DNA from: Mesorhizobium sp.
GTDB lineage: Bacteria > Pseudomonadota > Alphaproteobacteria > Rhizobiales > Rhizobiaceae
Direction of reading: 5' to 3'
Assembly (NCBI GenBank): GCA_004020875.1
Contig: SAPZ01000001.1
Span: forward strand, 124,001-188,000
DNA: 64,000 nt
Shown one piece after another: positions 50,437 through 58,694 of the stretch. The stretch's first letter is position 1; each line of letters begins with the position of its first letter. A model generated the notes under the pieces. That model searched no databases. It had not been told where the DNA came from and saw only the letters and a list, made by a program, of their open reading frames with translations. Position numbers and translations under genes: made by a program.

Positions 50437-51455
50437 GCCGATTGACGCATTACCAGCGTTGCGTCCAGGCTGACCTTCGGCGTCACGGCCGCCGCATCCT
50501 CGTCGAGCATTGCAAGCAGCGTCTCGACACTGCGGCCGGCCATGGCGGCGAAATCCTGGGCCATGGTGGTGAGCGCCGGGCAGGTGTAGCGGCTGAGTGG
50601 ATGATCATCATGGGCTGCGACACGCAGGTCGCAACCCGCCTTTCGGCCCACCTTTAGCCCCTGCGAGAAAGCCGCCGCCATAACGCCGAAGGCCAGGCGG
50701 TCGTTGGCGCACAGGATGGTCTTGCCCGGCAGGCCGCCATTGCCGAGCAGCTTCTCCGTCTGCTCGTAGCCGATACGCTCGAAGTCCCAAGTGTAGTCGT
50801 CGGTGTTGCCGAAGACGATCGGCTCGAACCCGAGCCGCTTCATCGATGCGACATAGCTGCTCAATCGTTCTGCCGAATTGTGGTTGACGTGCGGGATGTC
50901 GAAATAGACCGGGGCATCGCCGGAACGGCAAAGGTAATCGACGATCGTCGCGACGCTCTTTGCGTTGTTATTGCCCACAAATGGCGTGTCACCTTCCAGG
51001 AAAGTGTCGAAATACACAATCGGGATGGTCTGCGTGAGCTTTTCCAGGGTTCTCTGATCGGATCGTTTGCCCAGCGGCGCGATAAGCGCCCCGGATACCT
51101 TCAGCGACAAGATGGTTCGCGTGGCTTCGATCTCGAGTTCGGTCGAGCCATGCGAGGAAATGACAACCGGCCAGTAGCCTTCGTCGCGCAGCCTGAGCTC
51201 GATGCGGCTGACCATCTCTGAATAGAACGGGTCGGTCACCGTCGGCACGACAATGCCGATGCTGCGGGTGCGCTTGCGGTTGAGATTGCGCGCGAAGAGG
51301 TTTGGCTGGTAGTCGGACGAGCGCAACGCATCCTCGATACGCTTACGCGTTGCCGGCTTAACGCTGGTCGGATCGTCGAAGAATTTCGACAGTGTCGGTC
51401 TGGAGACGCCGCAGGATCGGGCGAAATCCTCCATCGTCTTGTGCGTTATCGACAT
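50433..51455 (-). CDS. LacI-family transcriptional regulator
   Basis: 340 residues. HTH at the N-terminus (MEDFARSCGVSRPTLSKFF) with the hinge YQPNLFARNLNRKR, then a periplasmic-binding-like effector domain (SIGIVVPTVTDPFYSEM, CANDRLAFGVMAAAF). GAGGG six bases upstream supports ATG 51455. It is divergent from the kinase/GatZ operon and probably represses that operon and the one starting at 48141. Confidence 0.93.
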   Translation of the reverse strand: MSITHKTMEDFARSCGVSRPTLSKFFDDPTSVKPATRKRIEDALRSSDYQPNLFARNLNRKRTRSIGIVVPTVTDPFYSEMVSRIELRLRDEGYWPVVISSHGSTELEIEATRTILSLKVSGALIAPLGKRSDQRTLEKLTQTIPIVYFDTFLEGDTPFVGNNNAKSVATIVDYLCRSGDAPVYFDIPHVNHNSAERLSSYVASMKRLGFEPIVFGNTDDYTWDFERIGYEQTEKLLGNGGLPGKTILCANDRLAFGVMAAAFSQGLKVGRKAGCDLRVAAHDDHPLSRYTCPALTTMAQDFAAMAGRSVETLLAMLDEDAAAVTPKVSLDATLVMRQSA

Positions 51456-51555
51456 TTCAAACCCTCGCGCCGCGGATTTCCCGCCTGCTCCACGCGCCGC
51501 CCGGCGCCTTCCATACGGTGCGCCGATACGCGACTGCAAGTTCAAAAATTTACAG

Positions 51556-51604
51556 GAAGCGCTTCAAGTTTCAATTTGCCCATGAAAATTATTGCGTGCG
51601 TAAA
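51556..51604. promoter_or_regulatory. Two LacI-type operator candidates between LacI and kinase genes
   Basis: GAAGCGCTTC (51556-51565) is a perfect palindrome of the common LacI/GalR type. ATTGCGTGCGTAAA (51591-51604) reads TTTACGCACGCAAT on the other strand and shares 10 of 14 positions with 48218-48231. The region is AT-rich and must hold both divergent promoters. Confidence 0.5.
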
Positions 51605-51684
51605 TTTATTAGTTGACGTGAAGAAGGACGCACCTTATTCCGCTTCAAGATTACGCCACACGCGGCATATGCCGGGAGGACGTG

Positions 51685-52632
51685 ATGAAGAAGCTGGTTT
51701 CCGCCGGCGAGATTCTCGTCGAGATCATGGCGGATCGGATCGGCCAGAGCTTTCTCGAACCCGGGCCGCTGGTGGGGCCATTCCCATCCGGCGCGCCCGC
51801 GATCTTCATTGGCCAAGCCGCCGCGCTTGGCCAGCCCGCAGGCCTGATCGGCGCCGTCGGCGAGGACGATTTTGGTCAGCTGAACATTGACCGGCTGCGC
51901 GCGCTAGGCGCCGACGTTTCGGCGATCACGTCTCACAAGGGCCATGCCACCGGCACCGCCTTCGTCACTTATCTGGCCGACGCTTCCAGGCATTTCGTCT
52001 TCAACATCCGCGATAGCGCGGCGGGCTTGATGGCCATCGATGATGCCGCAAGACACTTGCTTGCCGACGCCGATCACTTTCATGTGATGGGCTCGTCGCT
52101 GTTCTCGGACAAGACGACCGACGTTGTGCTCGCCGCGACCGCGGCCGTGAAGGCCAGGGGCGGCACCGTATCCTTCGACCCCAACGTCCGGCACGAGATC
52201 ATGCAGGACTCCGGTATGCGCGAGGCGCTCGACTGCGTGTTGGCGCAGACCGACGTCTTTCTGCCCAGCGGCAACGAGTTGCTTCTGTTTTCTTCAGCGG
52301 GCGACGAGCAAGGGGCGATTGCCGAGCTGCTTGGTCGGGGCATAGCCTGCATCGTGCTGAAGAGAGGCGCTGACGGCGCCGTCTATCACGATCGCCAGAA
52401 CTCGGTCGCAATGCCCGGATTCGCCGTCGAGGAAGTGGACCCGACTGGCGCCGGCGACTGCTTCGGAGCCGCCTTCGTATCCTTCTGGTTGCGCGGCGCC
52501 GCGCCTGCCGAGGCGCTGCGCATCGCCAACGCCTGCGGGGCGCTGGCCGTAACGCGGAAAGGACCCATGGAAGGCATTCATCGGCTCGCCGATGTCGAAG
52601 CTTTCATGGCTCGGGCCGGTAGACCCGCATGA
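51685..52632 (+). CDS. PfkB-family sugar kinase, tagatose-kinase-like
   Basis: 315 residues. Starts KKLVSAGEILVEIMADRIG; PfkB signature DPTGAGDCFGAAF near residue 255. GGGAGGA at 51674-51680 favours ATG 51685 over GTG 51682. Close resemblance to rhizobial tagatose kinases is suggested by the coupled GatZ-like gene, whose substrate would be tagatose 6-phosphate. The exact sugar is inferred. Confidence 0.87.
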   Translation: MKKLVSAGEILVEIMADRIGQSFLEPGPLVGPFPSGAPAIFIGQAAALGQPAGLIGAVGEDDFGQLNIDRLRALGADVSAITSHKGHATGTAFVTYLADASRHFVFNIRDSAAGLMAIDDAARHLLADADHFHVMGSSLFSDKTTDVVLAATAAVKARGGTVSFDPNVRHEIMQDSGMREALDCVLAQTDVFLPSGNELLLFSSAGDEQGAIAELLGRGIACIVLKRGADGAVYHDRQNSVAMPGFAVEEVDPTGAGDCFGAAFVSFWLRGAAPAEALRIANACGALAVTRKGPMEGIHRLADVEAFMARAGRPA

Positions 52633-53915
52633 GCTGCGCGACCAAGAGACTTGCGGCCATCGGCGCGCGGCGGGCGGCGGGCGGCAAGGGAGGCATCGCC
52701 TCGATCTGCTCGGCGCATCCGCTGGTGATCGAGGCGGCGATCCGCCATGGCGCGCTGCACGGCACGGATGTCCTTATCGAGGCGACCTGCAACCAGGTCA
52801 ATCACGAGGGCGGCTACACCGGCATGGCGCCGGCCGCCTTTCGCGGCCTCGTCGAAACGCTTGCCGGCAGGGCTGGTCTTCCCCTCGATCGTCTGATCCT
52901 CGGCGGCGACCATCTTGGACCCAACCCCTGGAAGCACAGCTCCGCTGCCGAGGCGATGCGGAAAGCGGCCGCGATGATCGACGCCTACGCAGCCGCCGGG
53001 TTCACCAAGCTGCATCTCGACACCAGCATGGCCTGCGCCGATGATCCGGTGCCGCTCCCCGATGAGACGATTGCCGCCCGCGCGGCCGACCTCGCCAAGG
53101 TCGCCGAGGCGGCAGTGGCGCGCACCGGCGGTGAGAAACCCGTCTACATCATCGGTACCGAAGTGCCGGTCCCTGGAGGTGCCCTGGAGGCGCTCGAGCA
53201 TATGCAAGTGACCGAACCGGCCGATGCGCTCCGTTCCATCGAGCTCCACCGCCGAGCCTTTGCAAGCCTCGGGCTCGATGAGGCCTTTGACTGGGTCGTC
53301 GGCGTCGTCGTCCAGCCCGGGGTCGAATTCGGCAATGCCGACGTCATTGCCTATGCGCCGGAGAAGGCGATCGAGTTGGCGGGTGTTCTCGAAGAGACAC
53401 CGCAGTTCATCTTCGAAGCGCACTCGACCGACTACCAGCCTGCAGAAGCGCTGGCCATGCTGGTGCGTGACGGTTTCGCCATCCTCAAAGTCGGCCCATG
53501 GCTGACCTTCGCGCTGCGCGAGGCGCTCTATGGCCTCAGTCTGATCGCCGATCAGATGGTTCCCGACCTGTCCCGGGAAAACCTGCAGGCGGCGATGGAG
53601 CGGGTGATGCTCGCCTCTCCCGACAACTGGCGGAACTACTATTCCGGTACATCGGACGAGCAACGCCTGCAGCGACATTTCTCCTACAGTGACCGCATCC
53701 GTTACTATTGGCAGTCCCCCGGTGCGCAGCACGCTACCGAAGCGGTGCTGGCTGCCCTTGGCAACACGGAGATTCCCCGCCCGCTAATCAGCCAATATAT
53801 TGGCCACCTCGATGTCGAGGTCGGCGCGGGTCGCATCAGATCGACTGCGCATGAGCTTCTGATCGGCAGCGTGACACGCGTGCTCGACATCTATCGCAGC
53901 GCCACGAACCGGTAA
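52629..53915 (+). CDS. GatZ/KbaZ-like protein, probable D-tagatose-6-phosphate 4-epimerase
   Basis: 428 residues of COG4573. Typical motifs: GIASICSAHPLVIEAA, EATCNQVNHEGGYTGM, LGGDHLGPNPWK, YIIGTEVPVPGG and VGPWLTFALREALYGL. It was long called the non-catalytic subunit of tagatose-bisphosphate aldolase, but a GatZ homologue in Agrobacterium was shown to epimerise tagatose 6-phosphate to fructose 6-phosphate. No GatY/KbaY aldolase is present here, which favours the epimerase role. It overlaps the kinase stop (ATGA). Confidence 0.88.
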   Translation: MSCATKRLAAIGARRAAGGKGGIASICSAHPLVIEAAIRHGALHGTDVLIEATCNQVNHEGGYTGMAPAAFRGLVETLAGRAGLPLDRLILGGDHLGPNPWKHSSAAEAMRKAAAMIDAYAAAGFTKLHLDTSMACADDPVPLPDETIAARAADLAKVAEAAVARTGGEKPVYIIGTEVPVPGGALEALEHMQVTEPADALRSIELHRRAFASLGLDEAFDWVVGVVVQPGVEFGNADVIAYAPEKAIELAGVLEETPQFIFEAHSTDYQPAEALAMLVRDGFAILKVGPWLTFALREALYGLSLIADQMVPDLSRENLQAAMERVMLASPDNWRNYYSGTSDEQRLQRHFSYSDRIRYYWQSPGAQHATEAVLAALGNTEIPRPLISQYIGHLDVEVGAGRIRSTAHELLIGSVTRVLDIYRSATNR

Positions 53916-54059
53916 GATGTCTTCGTTGGAGTAATCCACCTAGAATGCCAAGGTGCCTGATCCCTGTGGATAGCCATGGCAGCACGACAGCTACTGTTCC
54001 CACTTCCACTCGGCTCGGCAACATTAAGCGGCAGTTAGTGCTGTGTGCGGAGTTGGACA

Positions 54060-54410
54060 ATTGGCAGACGCAAGATTCTCAAAGCTCAGGATCGACAGGA
54101 GCTTTTCGATATTCCGGCTGATGAGGACAGCCTGATCCGACTCTATTCATTGTCTGCGGAGGATCGCCTCGAGATTGATCTGCGCAGGCGCGAGCACAAT
54201 GAGCTCGGCTTCGCGGTTCAGCTTTGCATAATGCGACATTCGAGCCGGTGCTGGCGACGGGCGAAATTCCGCCGTGTGCGATGTCGAAATATGTCGCCGA
54301 CCAGATCGGCGCCGATCCCAGTGCCTTTACGACCTATGCCCGCCGGGAAGAGACGCGTCGCGATCATATTGCGCGCCTGATGATCTTCCTCGACGTCGGA
54401 AGCGCAGAAG
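54060..54410 (+). pseudogene. Tn3-family transposase fragment, frameshifted and truncated
   Basis: The first frame encodes RRKILKAQDRQELFDIPADE and LGFAVQLCIMRH, and a second frame (from about 54240) continues with TGEIPPCAMSKYVADQIG and TYARREETRRDH. Together they match the N-terminal domain (DUF4158) of Tn3-family transposases. At least one frameshift lies near 54225-54250. Most of the catalytic DDE region is missing and no terminal inverted repeats are visible, so this is a dead remnant. Confidence 0.75.
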
Positions 54411-54505
54411 CGCAACAGCCCAGGATATGTCCACCAGCGACACAGTAAAGTCGCAATCGGCGGCTCGGATGTGCACCATCCATAATTCCTTTGAGGGCAA
54501 TAAAA

Positions 54506-55120
54506 ATGGCGAAAAATGCCAAATCTGCATGTTCAACCAGATCAGCGCCGATCCTCCTATCTGCAGCGCTAGCTTTAGCGGCGGGATTTTCCGTGAGCGC
54601 CGCGCAGGCACAGGACGGGGCCTATCTTCAGAAACTGAAAGCCGCGGCCTCCTCGCGCGAAGGGACCGAACTTACCGCCTATGTCACTGGCTACAGCTAT
54701 TGGGACAACACTCCGCCTGGCTCTGCCGCGATAGCGTTTCCGGTCATTCATAGCACCGCCGGTGGCAATGGCAGCTACTCGAATCCAATAACCCTCGCAG
54801 TTGGCCATTCGCTGCAGGGCGGTCGGCATACCTTGGACCTGCCCGCCGGCACGCACCTCTATCTTAAGCGCTTGAAGAAATATGCAATAGTCGAAGATGT
54901 CTGCGGAGATGGACCGACTCCCCAGAACGGACCCTGCCACACGGGGCGAAGCGGACATCCTTGGTTCGATCTTTATGTCGGCGGCCAGCGGAGCACACGT
55001 GGCACCTCAAACGCCTGCTCCAGCAGAATTACAGCCCTGCAACCGGTTATCATCAACCCGCGACATGATCTTCCGACGGTGACAGGCGAGCTTACCGCAA
55101 GCGGCTGCCGGGTATTCTGA
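54506..55120 (+). CDS. Secreted protein with a 3D/double-psi-barrel-like domain
   Basis: 204 residues with a signal peptide (APILLSAALALAAGFSVSAAQAQ). The mature part ends in a barrel-like region, LPAGTHLYLKRLKKYAIVED followed by an Asp/Cys-rich loop and HPWFDLYVGG, which resembles 3D-domain or RlpA-like double-psi barrels that act on peptidoglycan or glycans. Four Cys in the C-terminal half could form disulfides. GAGGG eight bases upstream supports ATG 54506. It lies 22 bases from the convergent glycosyltransferase fusion gene. Confidence 0.7.
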   Translation: MAKNAKSACSTRSAPILLSAALALAAGFSVSAAQAQDGAYLQKLKAAASSREGTELTAYVTGYSYWDNTPPGSAAIAFPVIHSTAGGNGSYSNPITLAVGHSLQGGRHTLDLPAGTHLYLKRLKKYAIVEDVCGDGPTPQNGPCHTGRSGHPWFDLYVGGQRSTRGTSNACSSRITALQPVIINPRHDLPTVTGELTASGCRVF

Positions 55121-55142
55121 CCCTTCGTGCTGCCGCAAGCAA

Positions 55143-58100
55143 TCAACCGACGGAGGGGCTGAGGTCCAATTCCTTGTTCCCCGCCGTCGGTTCGCTCGCC
55201 TTGCGCCAGCGCATAAGCCTCCCCGACACCGCGGCGACCAAGGCCCGGTAGGTGGAAAGGCATAGTAGCTGCCGATAAAAAAACCGCTGCAACGGGAAAA
55301 GCAGGAGCAGACGCTTGTCTTCGGTCGGCTCGAACCTGAACGCAAGTGCCGCCATCACGAGGTCCGACAGCAGAAACGCGGTATAGGCTACCACCATGTG
55401 CAGGGATGATGATGTCCATTGGGCTTCGGGGTCAGACAAAAAAGTGAGAATGCGGTCGGCGAGGGTGGCAGCGAAGATCAGATCAACGAAGGGCGCGAAC
55501 AGCGTCATGACCACACCGAGCAAGAACAGCTCAGAAATCGACATCAGCCCTACGCCTCGTCCCTCGACGATCGCACCCCGGTGTTTCCAACCGGTCTGCA
55601 TCATGCCTAGCAGCCACCGCAAGCGCTGGCGCATGAACGGACGCAGACCGGCGGGTGCGTCAGTCTCGGCCATTGCCTCCTCTTCGAAGATCACCCGGTA
55701 ACCTTTCCGGATGACTGAGACGGTGAGGTCCGCATCCTCGGCCAGGGTCTGAGACGAATAGAAGCCGGCATCCTCTACAGCTTTGCGGCGCCATGCGCCG
55801 ATGGCGCCTGGAACAACTAGCATACCATTCACGACTTCGGCTGCTCGACGATCAATGTTCTGGCTGGTGACGTATTCGAGTGCCTGCAGCCGAGACAGCA
55901 GACGATCTCTGTTGCCGACCTTGACGTTGCCGGCAACAGCTCCGATTCGCGGGTCCTGGAAGTGACGGACCAGCAGGCGGATTGCATCCGGCGCGACCAC
56001 GGTGTCCGCATCGATCGCCACCACAAATTCCGTGTCGGCGAGAGTGTAGGCGTGATTGAGCGCCGCGAACTTGCCGCGGTTGCATTGCCTGATGATCCTG
56101 ACCCGTGGGTCGGACTCCTGGACGCGGCGCATCATCGGATATGTGCCGTCGGTAGAACCATCGTCTGCAACAATGACTCTGAGATCGGGGTAATCGGATT
56201 TCAGCACCGCCGAGAGCGCGCCTAAGATGGTCTCTTCCTCGCAATATGCGGGAATGAGTACGGTGACGGCCGGCGCGTATGCGGGATCGGAAGGAACATG
56301 GCGTCTGCGCAGATGAGCAAGACCAACGACAAGGAAGAACCTGCCAACCCCTGCGACGACCATCGCCCAAAAGATCCAATGAAGCGGGACAGAAACCAGC
56401 CTTATCAGTTTGAAGGAAAGTGCATCGAAGGTGACGCCAAGGCCCCGTTCGGTCGGCATGACCTGGTCGGGGGGCATGCCGATCAGTGCTCCAAGCGAGA
56501 CGAAGCTGAAACCTTCCCGACGCAGTGCGTCGATGATGATGGGGACTGCCTTCGCGGTTTCGCTGCGATTGCCGCCAGCGTCGTGGAGAACGATGACGTT
56601 GCCGCTATCGGATTTGACACCGGCGGTAACGATGGCGGCGATTTCTTTTGCCGAAATGCCTTTCCAGTCCGGAGCCACGATGTTTGCCCCGACCACGATA
56701 TAGCCGGACTGCTCCGGAAGGTGCATCGGCGCGGCTTCGTCGCCAAGCAGGGGTCCCTCACTGCGTCCATACGGCGAACGGAAGAGCACGGTCTGCTTTC
56801 CCGTAAGGCTGGCAATCAGCCGCTCGGTGGCATTGAGCTCGAGCTTCTCGCGCCAAGCGCTGGTGCGCTCGAGCGCCGGGTGAAAGAAAGTGTGCACACC
56901 GATTTCGTGACCTTCCTCGGCAGCGCGTTGGACCAGATCCGGATTATAAAGCACATTCTTGCCGATCACGAAGAACGCCGCCGGCACCTGACGGGCCTTG
57001 AGGGAGGCCAGAATCTCGGGGGTGTAAATGGGATCGGGACCGTCATCGAAAGTTAGTGCGACGGTTTGCGGCCTGCCGACGCCGTAGCGCAGTATCGTGT
57101 AGGGCTGCGGCATTCGCACATAGTCTTGACGGATGATGAGGCGGGAGGCCGGGTCGGTCGCCACGTCCCGGATGCCTTCTTCGGGCGCACGTATGAGTTT
57201 CTGGAAAGCTCCCTCTCCGTCATATCCGACATATTGGCCGATAGAGATTTCGCGCAGCAATGCTTCGGGACGTATCTTGCGTGCGTTCCCGTGTAGAATA
57301 CGCCATACACCGGGATCGACATCTGTGATCGGCCAGATCGCCACGGCTCCCGCTCCTCTGCGGTCGAGGGTAGCCAACTGGTTGTAGGCGGAGACAGCAT
57401 CCAGGAGCCATAGCTGATGCCGACTTCCCGCTTGATCCGAGAAGGAAGTCGTCGAATTCAGGGATGTAGGGTCAAGGTGGAACTTGGCGCCATTCAAGCC
57501 GGCAAGTCTTGCCGCCTCGGCATAGCTCAACCTTCGCGGCATGATCTCATCGCTTGCCCAATCATAGCCGAAGGAGCCGAGAGCGACGACGAGTTTTTCC
57601 GGCGGAACACCCTTCAACAGTGCCGAGATATTCTGGGTGAACCAATCCTGGGCCGCGAGCGGACCCGGGAGGCTTCCCACTCCTGGCTCCTGGAAACCCA
57701 GGACCACGATCTTGTCCACGGAGCTTTGCAGGACAGAGCTCATCCAAGCGTCCCCGTCCAGCGTCGAGACGAGACAGGTCTGCCGCCCGGTGCCCTTGAA
57801 CAAGGCTTTCAGGTCGCGGAACAGTCGGGCAAGCATTTCATCGGTCCGGCTAGGCAGGCTTGAGACGTCGAGGCACAACCCATCATATTGCTTGTCCTCC
57901 GCCTCGCGCACGAGTGTCCGTGCGATCGATTCTACCCCCTCTTCATCGGGGAGGGCGGCGGCAATCTGCCCGGGCCCGAGGTCGCTGCTGACGTCCACCA
58001 CTGGGAGCAGTGTCAGCGCGCCCCTGCGACCGGCGACTTGTTGGGCGACCTTTAGCTGGTGCGGGGCGTTGAAGCCGAGCGAGCGCAGCTCTCCATTCGA

Positions 58101-58556
58101 AAGCTGGATTTCGTACCACTCGGGCAGCAGGCCATCGAGGTCCCGAATATTCTCGGAGAGCGACACGTAATTCCATTCCGGCCAGTAGGGCAAATAGGCA
58201 TAGACCCGGGCGCTCGAAGCAGGGCCGTTGCCTCTTCGCGACGGCGGTGGCGCGTCAGTCGAAGGACGGCGTTGTCCCCAGGCGATGCTGGGCGTTACTG
58301 CCTGCTCCCCATTCTGTTCCGGCAGCCGCCTTTCCGAAGCCTCCACCGCTGCGACGCTTGAGTCGTATGTGATATTGGGAGGCGGCAGCTTGCCCAGCAG
58401 GTAAATGCTGAGCGCGAAACTGATGCACCAAAGCAACATAGCCGCGATCAGCAATGCGCCGACCACGCCTACAACAATTCGCCTTTTCGCGCCTGGATCA
58501 AAAAAGATCGGCAGGCTGGTCCGGCCCCGCGGTCCCCGCCCGGTATTGGAATGCAC
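55143..58556 (-). CDS. GH18-like / NodB deacetylase / GT2 glycosyltransferase fusion protein
   Basis: About 1137 residues from GTG 58556; a TTG at 58625 would add 23 residues, and neither start is certain. Order: N-terminal membrane anchor (25-55), GH18-like domain (about 116-455) whose catalytic DxxDxDxE motif is replaced by YDGLCLDVSS with no Glu, NodB deacetylase (about 498-690) with TFDDGPD, HTFFHPAL, RSPYGRSEG and VLHDAGG intact, two or more membrane segments, then a GT2 synthase (about 762-1000) with DDGSTDGT, IDADT, AEDADLT and QRLRW, and C-terminal spans. It looks like a processive polysaccharide synthase linked to a deacetylase, as in PNAG- or chitin-type polymers. Confidence 0.9.
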   Translation of the reverse strand: MHSNTGRGPRGRTSLPIFFDPGAKRRIVVGVVGALLIAAMLLWCISFALSIYLLGKLPPPNITYDSSVAAVEASERRLPEQNGEQAVTPSIAWGQRRPSTDAPPPSRRGNGPASSARVYAYLPYWPEWNYVSLSENIRDLDGLLPEWYEIQLSNGELRSLGFNAPHQLKVAQQVAGRRGALTLLPVVDVSSDLGPGQIAAALPDEEGVESIARTLVREAEDKQYDGLCLDVSSLPSRTDEMLARLFRDLKALFKGTGRQTCLVSTLDGDAWMSSVLQSSVDKIVVLGFQEPGVGSLPGPLAAQDWFTQNISALLKGVPPEKLVVALGSFGYDWASDEIMPRRLSYAEAARLAGLNGAKFHLDPTSLNSTTSFSDQAGSRHQLWLLDAVSAYNQLATLDRRGAGAVAIWPITDVDPGVWRILHGNARKIRPEALLREISIGQYVGYDGEGAFQKLIRAPEEGIRDVATDPASRLIIRQDYVRMPQPYTILRYGVGRPQTVALTFDDGPDPIYTPEILASLKARQVPAAFFVIGKNVLYNPDLVQRAAEEGHEIGVHTFFHPALERTSAWREKLELNATERLIASLTGKQTVLFRSPYGRSEGPLLGDEAAPMHLPEQSGYIVVGANIVAPDWKGISAKEIAAIVTAGVKSDSGNVIVLHDAGGNRSETAKAVPIIIDALRREGFSFVSLGALIGMPPDQVMPTERGLGVTFDALSFKLIRLVSVPLHWIFWAMVVAGVGRFFLVVGLAHLRRRHVPSDPAYAPAVTVLIPAYCEEETILGALSAVLKSDYPDLRVIVADDGSTDGTYPMMRRVQESDPRVRIIRQCNRGKFAALNHAYTLADTEFVVAIDADTVVAPDAIRLLVRHFQDPRIGAVAGNVKVGNRDRLLSRLQALEYVTSQNIDRRAAEVVNGMLVVPGAIGAWRRKAVEDAGFYSSQTLAEDADLTVSVIRKGYRVIFEEEAMAETDAPAGLRPFMRQRLRWLLGMMQTGWKHRGAIVEGRGVGLMSISELFLLGVVMTLFAPFVDLIFAATLADRILTFLSDPEAQWTSSSLHMVVAYTAFLLSDLVMAALAFRFEPTEDKRLLLLFPLQRFFYRQLLCLSTYRALVAAVSGRLMRWRKASEPTAGNKELDLSPSVG

Positions 58557-58694
58557 TTCGTGTCTGCCCCTTGTCCCACCTCGTACGTTACCGTTCCGGC
58601 CCCCTCCTGCTTTGATGCGCGTCAAGGTTGCGGCTCGACGAGCCCATTATGAGGGGCGAGGCCCCGCGCCGAGGTTGAATTGGGAAGAATCCGT

